A DNA stretch of 64,000 bases. It comes from Pelagibius sp965227505. GTDB lineage: Bacteria; Pseudomonadota; Alphaproteobacteria; Kiloniellales; Kiloniellaceae. Below the pieces are notes generated by a model. The model ran no database searches and had not been told where the DNA came from. It saw only the letters and a program-made list of their open reading frames with translations. Position 1 is the stretch's first letter; each line of letters opens with the position of its first letter. Location of the stretch: NCBI RefSeq assembly GCF_965227505.1, contig NZ_OZ245757.1, positions 2,170,001 to 2,234,000 on the forward strand, in the 5' to 3' direction. This document shows, in pieces, positions 59,527 through 64,000 of this stretch. A program made the translations under genes and the position numbers.

Positions 59527-60153
59527 ATGCCCGCCTTCGATCTGCTCCTCCCCTTCTTCGCGGCGACACTGCTCTTCGCGGTGATGCCGGGCCCGGCCAT
59601 CCTCTACACCGCCGCCCAGACCATGGCGCGCGGGCGGCGGGGCGGCGCCATGGCAGCGCTTGGTATCCATGTCGGCGGCTATGTGCACGTGATCGCCGCG
59701 GCGGCCGGCCTCTCCGCCGTCTTCCGCTACGTGCCGGAGGCCTATCTCGCGGTGAAGATCGCCGGGGCGCTCTATCTCATCTGGCTCGGCATCTCCTTCT
59801 TCCGCAAGCCGCAGACCGAAGACCTACCGACAGTGACCCAGCGCAACGCCCGGCGCGCCTTCGCGCAGTCCATGCTGGTCGAGGTGCTGAACCCCAAGGC
59901 GGCGCTGTTCTTCATCGCCTTCCTGCCGCTGTTCGTCGATCCCGCCGCCGCCTGGCCGCTCTGGGTCCAGTTGCTGATCCTCGGCACCTTCGTGAACGTG
60001 GCCTTCTCGACGGTCGATTTCATCACCGTGGCCGCCACCTCCACCATGGTGGGGCTGGTGCGCAAAAGCGCCGCCGGCCAGCGGGTGGTGCGGGCCATCG
60101 GCGGCTCCATTCTGGTGGCGCTCGGGGTGCACCTGGCAGCCTCGCGCAGCTGA
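59527..60153 (+). CDS. LysE-family amino-acid exporter
   Basis: 208 aa from ATG 59527 (AAGGAA upstream). Six membrane helices; the LysE signature is VMPGPAILYTAAQTMARGRRGGAMAALGIHVGG and later FIAFLPLFVDPAAAWPLWVQLLILG. The internal NPKAALFFIAFLPLF motif is typical of the RhtB branch. Likely substrates are neutral or basic amino acids or homoserine-type lactones. Confidence 0.93.
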   Translation: MPAFDLLLPFFAATLLFAVMPGPAILYTAAQTMARGRRGGAMAALGIHVGGYVHVIAAAAGLSAVFRYVPEAYLAVKIAGALYLIWLGISFFRKPQTEDLPTVTQRNARRAFAQSMLVEVLNPKAALFFIAFLPLFVDPAAAWPLWVQLLILGTFVNVAFSTVDFITVAATSTMVGLVRKSAAGQRVVRAIGGSILVALGVHLAASRS

Positions 60154-60244
60154 TCCTCCTCTGCAGCCGTGCAAGGCTGTTTGAACTATTTGCGTAGTCC
60201 CTGCGACCAATGGTCAATCTGACCCTTTCTCGCAGGAGAGAACC

Positions 60245-61306
60245 GTGCCTAAGTACCGCGTCCAGGGCCTTCTGGCCTCTGTCAGCCTGATCGCCGCCCT
60301 GACCGTCGTCGGGGTCGGCCACGCCGCCGCCCAACCCGACCTGGTCCCCATCGTGACCGCCCCGATGTCCGCCAACGTCGGCGTACAGAATGTCGGCGCC
60401 AGCCCGGCACCGGCCAGCCAGCTGATCATCAGCTGCGACAAGCTCGGCAAGGCCGGCGGCGGCGGCTGCCCGGACGCCCCGGACCTCGGCATCTACGAGA
60501 ACCCGGCCTATCCCTACCACGCGACCATCGAAGTGCCGGAACTGGCCCCTGGTGAAAGCTACAATCACGTTCTGAGCGTCTGGGACGACATGGTCTGGCC
60601 GGAAGGCACCTACATCTTCAGCGTCACTGCCGATGCCGGCAACGCAGCCGTGGAGGCCAACGAGGCCAACAACGGCACCCAGACCAGCTACACCCAACTG
60701 CCCCAGCCCGGCGTCGGCCAGAAGCCGCAGCTGCCGCTGCAGGCCAGGCCGGGCCAGAGGCAGTCCCGCGACGAAACAGCCGTCCAGGTCTTCGTCGCCG
60801 AACTGGGCAAACCCGACCTGATGTCGACTTCGCTGGGCACCTACATCGGTGGCGATCACAGCCTTTGGAACCAGGTTCAGACCGTGCGGCCGGGTCACGT
60901 AAAGAAGACACAGGTCGGACGCAACAAGGACGAGTGCGTGATCCCGTCCAAGGTGCGCCTGATGAACATCGGCCAGGCCGACAGCGGCACCTTCAAGGTT
61001 CAGGTCTTCGACGACGGAAAACTGCGGGCCACCAAGACCGTTTCCTTGAAGAAGGGCCAGGACAAGTGGGTCAACTATGATCTGCGCCTGAACGAAGGCA
61101 CCAACAAGGTGGTGGTGAAGATCGACCCGAAGAACCAGGTCGCCGAGCAGAACGAGAAGAACAACGTCTACAACACGACCGTGGAAGTCCCCTTCGACTG
61201 CGATGGCGTGGTCGTGCTGGCGCCACAGGGCAACGTGAAGGTGCTGCCGCTTAAGCAGAAGCGCATCCCCAAGGCCCGCCCTGCACCGAGCCGCCCCACG
61301 AATTGA
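60245..61306 (+). CDS. Secreted CARDB-domain protein
   Basis: 353 aa with GTG start 60245 and GCAGGAGA as SD. A signal peptide ends in GHAAAQ. Two beta-sandwich CARDB-type repeats are seen: the first has AVEANEANNGTQTSY and the second VVVKIDPKNQVAEQNEKNNVYNTTVEV, the usual endings of such modules. It closes with a basic Pro-rich tail (QKRIPKARPAPSRPTN). Such domains act in adhesion or bacterial surface binding. A strong terminator follows, so it is monocistronic. Confidence 0.83.
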   Translation: MPKYRVQGLLASVSLIAALTVVGVGHAAAQPDLVPIVTAPMSANVGVQNVGASPAPASQLIISCDKLGKAGGGGCPDAPDLGIYENPAYPYHATIEVPELAPGESYNHVLSVWDDMVWPEGTYIFSVTADAGNAAVEANEANNGTQTSYTQLPQPGVGQKPQLPLQARPGQRQSRDETAVQVFVAELGKPDLMSTSLGTYIGGDHSLWNQVQTVRPGHVKKTQVGRNKDECVIPSKVRLMNIGQADSGTFKVQVFDDGKLRATKTVSLKKGQDKWVNYDLRLNEGTNKVVVKIDPKNQVAEQNEKNNVYNTTVEVPFDCDGVVVLAPQGNVKVLPLKQKRIPKARPAPSRPTN

Positions 61307-61343
61307 GTTCCTCCCGAAGCTTCCCTCTTGAAGCTTGCCTCCT

Positions 61344-61373
61344 GGGCGGTCCGAAAGGACCGCCCATTTTTTC
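61344..61373 (+). terminator. Intrinsic terminator after the CARDB gene
   Basis: GGGCGGTCC (61344-61352) and GGACCGCCC (61357-61365) form a perfect 9-bp stem with a GAAA tetraloop, followed by ATTTTTTC. Just after it, three copies of a 10-bp GGAGTGGG-type repeat run to about 61410. Confidence 0.95.
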
Positions 61374-61471
61374 TGTGATGGAGTGGGATGGAGTGGGCCG
61401 GAGTGGGGGGCTTTGTACCAGCGCTCGAACTCGCGGTAAGCTTGGGCTTCCCGGATTCTGCAAGGACCCGC

Positions 61472-62614
61472 ATGACCCAGGCCCCTAACGACCAGGACCT
61501 CATTGCCCGCCCGGGCAGCCGCCTGGAGATCACCACGCCGGCGCTGGTGCTGGACCTCGACGCGCTGGAAGGCAACATCGCGGCCATGGCGGCCATCACC
61601 AAGGCGCAGGGCATCGGCCTCAGGCCCCACGCCAAGACCCACAAGTCGGTGGCCATCGGCAGGCGCCAGATGGATCAGGGTGCCGTCGGGCTGTGCTGCG
61701 CCAAGCTGGCCGAGGCGGAAGCGCTGGCCGCCGGCGGGCTCGATCGCCTGCTGCTCACCTCGCCGGTCACCGGCGCCCGGCGCATCGCCCGCCTCTTGGA
61801 TCTGCAGCCGCGCTGCGCGGAGCTGCTGGCGGTGGTCGACGACCCGGGAAATCTGCACGACCTGGGTGAAGCCGCCGATGCCCGGGCGCAGAACCTCGAT
61901 CTTCTGATCGACGTCGACATCGGACAACACCGCACCGGCGTTGCAGGCGCACAAAGCGCCCTGGCGCTGGCGGAGGCCATTGCCGCGCATCCGCGGCTCA
62001 CGCTTCGGGGCCTGCAGGGTTACGCCGGGCACCTGCAGCATGTTGCCGGTTTCGAGGAACGCCGCCGCGCCTCCCATGCCGCGCTGCAGGCGCTGGCGGA
62101 GGTGCGCGATACTCTGGAGAACGCCGGCCACCCCTGCCCCATCGTCACCGGCGGCGGCACCGGCAGCCACGCCTTCGATCACGAGGCCGGACTGCTGACC
62201 GATCTGCAGGCCGGCTCCTACATCGTCTCGGACGTGCAGTACGGCGCGGTGGACCTGGCCGGTGCGGACGTGGCGCCCTTCACGGCCGGGCTCTTCGTCT
62301 ACAGCCGGGTGATCAGTGCCAGCCACGCGGACTTCGTCACCATCGATGCCGGCTCCAAGACACTCTCCACCGACGGGCCGCTGCCGGAGGTGGTCTTCGG
62401 CGCCGCGGCGGGTACGCGCTACGCGATCTCAGGCGACGAGTTCGGCCAGCTCACCCTGGGCCCGGGCGGTGCGAAGCCGGCGGTCGGCGACCTGATCGGC
62501 CTGCAGGTCCCGCACTGCGACACCACCATCAACCTCTTCGACTTCTACCACTGCATCCGCGGCGATGCCCTGGTGGCGCTCTGGCCCATCGAGGCCCGCG
62601 GCGCCTCCAATTAG
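61472..62614 (+). CDS. D-threonine aldolase/D-serine dehydratase-like PLP enzyme (DSD1 family)
   Basis: 380 aa from ATG 61472. The alanine-racemase-like barrel begins TPALVLDLDALEGNIAAMA, with the PLP lysine in RPHAKTHKSVAIGRRQ, then DLLIDVDIGQHRTGV, GGGTGSHAFDHE and VSDVQYGAVDLAG. The C-terminal metal site is in LQVPHCDTTINLFDFYH (His and Cys, as in D-threonine aldolase). It degrades D-threonine, D-serine or related beta-hydroxy-D-amino acids; exact preference is unknown. Positioned alone between terminator and the EamA gene. Confidence 0.9.
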   Translation: MTQAPNDQDLIARPGSRLEITTPALVLDLDALEGNIAAMAAITKAQGIGLRPHAKTHKSVAIGRRQMDQGAVGLCCAKLAEAEALAAGGLDRLLLTSPVTGARRIARLLDLQPRCAELLAVVDDPGNLHDLGEAADARAQNLDLLIDVDIGQHRTGVAGAQSALALAEAIAAHPRLTLRGLQGYAGHLQHVAGFEERRRASHAALQALAEVRDTLENAGHPCPIVTGGGTGSHAFDHEAGLLTDLQAGSYIVSDVQYGAVDLAGADVAPFTAGLFVYSRVISASHADFVTIDAGSKTLSTDGPLPEVVFGAAAGTRYAISGDEFGQLTLGPGGAKPAVGDLIGLQVPHCDTTINLFDFYHCIRGDALVALWPIEARGASN

Positions 62615-62644
62615 GGTGTTTCTGGCTGTGACGGCACCGGCCCG

Positions 62645-63565
62645 TTATCTCACCGGCATGCGCCGGCCGAGGGCGACGCTGGCGACCACGAAGACAGCGA
62701 AGCCCAGGGTGATTGCGTCCACCGCCTCGCCGAGCAGGACCGCCGACGCGAAGATGGTGAGGAAGGTCTGCAGCAACTGGACCTGGCTGACCCGGGAGAC
62801 GCCGCCGATGGCAAGGCCCCGGTTCCAGGCGAAGAACCCCAGGAGCTGGCTGAACAGGGCGACGTAGAGGAAAGCGCCCCAACTGGCCGGCGAGCCCTGC
62901 ATGCCGTGCTCGGCCAAGGACAGGCCGACCGGGACCGCCAGGAAGGGCGCGGCGATCACCAGCGCCCAGCAGATCACCTGCCAGCCGCCCAGGGTCCTGG
63001 TCAGGCGCGCGCCCTCCGCATAGCCGATGGCCGCGCAGGCCACCGAGGCGAGCAGCGCCAGATGGCCGGGCCCGATGCTGCCGCCGCCGCGCAGCAGGGA
63101 AAAGGCGACCACCGCGCCGCCGCCGACAAGGGCAACCAGCCAGAAGGCCGCCGAGGGCCGCTCGCGCAGCAGCACCGCCGCCGCCAGGGTAGTGGCCAGC
63201 GGCAGGATGCCGAGGACCACGCCGCCGTGGGCGGCGGGCACGGTCTGCATCGCCCAGGCCGAGAGCAGCGGGAAGCCGAGCACAACGCCCAGCGCGACGA
63301 CGACGAGGCTGCGCCACTCGCCGCGCCGCGGTAGCCGCTGGTGCGTCGCCAGCAGGATGGTCGCCGCCACTGCGGCGGCCAGGATGGCACGGCCGAGCCC
63401 GATCATGACGGGCGTGAAGTCGACCACGGCAATGCGGGTTGCCGGCAGGGTGAGGCTGAAGATGGCGACCCCGACGAAACCCAGCAGCAGCCCTTTCGCC
63501 TCCCGGCGCAGGGGGCCGTCGGCGTCGGCTGTGTCGGAGGCCGCGCCCTCCGGCCGATCAGCCAT
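62645..63565 (-). CDS. EamA/DMT-family transporter
   Basis: 306 aa with ten membrane segments in two five-helix halves: GFVGVAIFSLTLPATRIAVVDFTP (first EamA) and GHLALLASVACAAIGYAEGARL onwards (second). The substrate is not evident; amino acids or other small metabolites fit the family. Its start overlaps the end of mutY by 8 bases on the same strand, so it is transcribed with mutY. Confidence 0.92.
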   Translation of the reverse strand: MADRPEGAASDTADADGPLRREAKGLLLGFVGVAIFSLTLPATRIAVVDFTPVMIGLGRAILAAAVAATILLATHQRLPRRGEWRSLVVVALGVVLGFPLLSAWAMQTVPAAHGGVVLGILPLATTLAAAVLLRERPSAAFWLVALVGGGAVVAFSLLRGGGSIGPGHLALLASVACAAIGYAEGARLTRTLGGWQVICWALVIAAPFLAVPVGLSLAEHGMQGSPASWGAFLYVALFSQLLGFFAWNRGLAIGGVSRVSQVQLLQTFLTIFASAVLLGEAVDAITLGFAVFVVASVALGRRMPVR

Positions 63566-64000
63566 CGCTGTCGCCTGACGGGCTGGTCGCTGTCTGCTTC
63601 ATGCCGTGGGCGATGATCTTGCGCATCACCGTGGGCAGCGCCTCGCCATCCAGGGCGTCAAGTCCGACCCAGCGGCCGGCCACTTCGGGAGCGCCCGCCT
63701 CGTCCACCCTGGCGGCCCAGACCGTCACCTCGAAATGAAAGTGGGTGAAGGTGTGGCGCACGATGCCGGGCAGCACCCGCCAGTCGGCCTGGAGCGGCGC
63801 GGCCGCCCCGGCCGCCGCGGCGTCCCATGCGCCTTCGCGCCAGGGGGTCGAGGGCACCTCCATCATGCCGCCGAGCAGGCCCTTCTCAGGCCGCCGGCGC
63901 AGCAGCAGCGCCCCGTCCGCCCCGGTAATCCAGAAGGCCACCGCATGGCGGGTCGGCTTCGGCGCCTTGGCCAGCTTGCGCGGCAGGTCCGGCGCGACAC
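63558..64000 (-). CDS. mutY: A/G-specific adenine glycosylase MutY, C-terminal part (truncated by window edge)
   Basis: 147 residues are visible, open to the window edge. They form the MutY C-terminal (NUDIX-like, 8-oxoG-recognising) domain: PRKLAKAPKPTRHAVAFWI, LLLRRRPEKGLLGGMMEVPSTPW, HTFTHFHFEVTVW. MutY removes A opposite 8-oxoG. The catalytic HhH and Fe-S domain must lie beyond 64000. The stop overlaps the EamA start. Confidence 0.9.
   Translation of the reverse strand, partial: VAPDLPRKLAKAPKPTRHAVAFWITGADGALLLRRRPEKGLLGGMMEVPSTPWREGAWDAAAAGAAAPLQADWRVLPGIVRHTFTHFHFEVTVWAARVDEAGAPEVAGRWVGLDALDGEALPTVMRKIIAHGMKQTATSPSGDSDG

Overview
The window is about 64 kb of high-GC, densely coded bacterial chromosome. 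No rRNA, phage, insertion sequence or CRISPR array is visible; the only RNA gene I can support is one tRNA-Gln. Several features point to an alphaproteobacterium, most likely in or near the Rhodospirillales/Kiloniellales: a CcrM-type GANTC methyltransferase with clustered GANTC sites upstream, CtrA-like TTAA-N7-TTAAC boxes, an alphaproteobacterial ETF-ubiquinone oxidoreductase / uracil-DNA glycosylase / lytic transglycosylase / MoaB neighbourhood, a hopanoid transporter HpnN, and PAS_5- and ExoD-type proteins. The organism assignment is inference from gene content, not from a marker gene.

Layout. 1-4 kb: end of an ArsR regulator, an EEP-family hydrolase, a PNPOx-like flavoprotein, a DUF924 protein and an SMP-30 hydrolase. 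4-6.4 kb: egtB-egtD (ergothioneine synthesis), translationally coupled. 6.8-16.2 kb: a mixed accessory stretch with LysR and AraC regulators, a Tag-like glycosylase, a methyltransferase, VOC, GNAT and GFA proteins, a sulfotransferase and an MFS transporter. It includes lower-GC hypotheticals and a decayed zone (12.2-12.9 kb) with two small reading frames interrupted by stops. 16.3-18.3 kb: PAS protein, greB, exoD. 18.5-22.0 kb: a four-gene phnD-phnC-phnE-phnE phosphonate/phosphite importer behind a Pho-box-like site, with an intra-operon hairpin after phnD. 22.1-25.8 kb: a winged-helix regulator and small coiled-coil membrane protein, divergent from a TAXI-type TRAP transporter. 26-30 kb: DLH-family hydrolase, NADAR protein, tRNA-Gln, hpnN. 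30-41 kb: a peptidoglycan-binding-like membrane protein, ispE with an upstream TPR gene, ETF-QO, a small membrane protein, UDG, a lytic transglycosylase and moaB. 41-46 kb: nitroreductase, an ArsR/old-yellow-enzyme pair around a perfect palindrome, a TIGR04282/TIGR04283-type glycosyltransferase pair, and a phosphotransferase. 46-51 kb: radical SAM protein, CPA2 antiporter, rnhB, ccrM. 51-64 kb: two divergent TPR proteins, a GNAT protein, a MauG-like dihaem protein paired with an unknown secreted protein, GST, an ArsR/AHSA1 pair, VOC, LysE, a CARDB protein, a D-threonine aldolase-like enzyme, an EamA transporter and the end of mutY.

How the parts connect. Cell-cycle control is the recurring theme. 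ccrM has four GANTC sites just upstream. CtrA-like boxes precede a PAS-domain protein, a peptidoglycan-binding-like membrane protein and a lytic transglycosylase, which suggests that envelope remodelling is tied to the cell cycle here. Nutrient scavenging (phosphonate/phosphite import, TRAP uptake, amino-acid export) and redox/thiol defence (ergothioneine, OYE, nitroreductase, GST, dihaem peroxidase) make up much of the rest. Four families of intergenic or in-gene repeats are described: GC-rich REPIN-like elements, a 16-bp minisatellite, and in-frame 12- and 15-bp repeats in coding genes.
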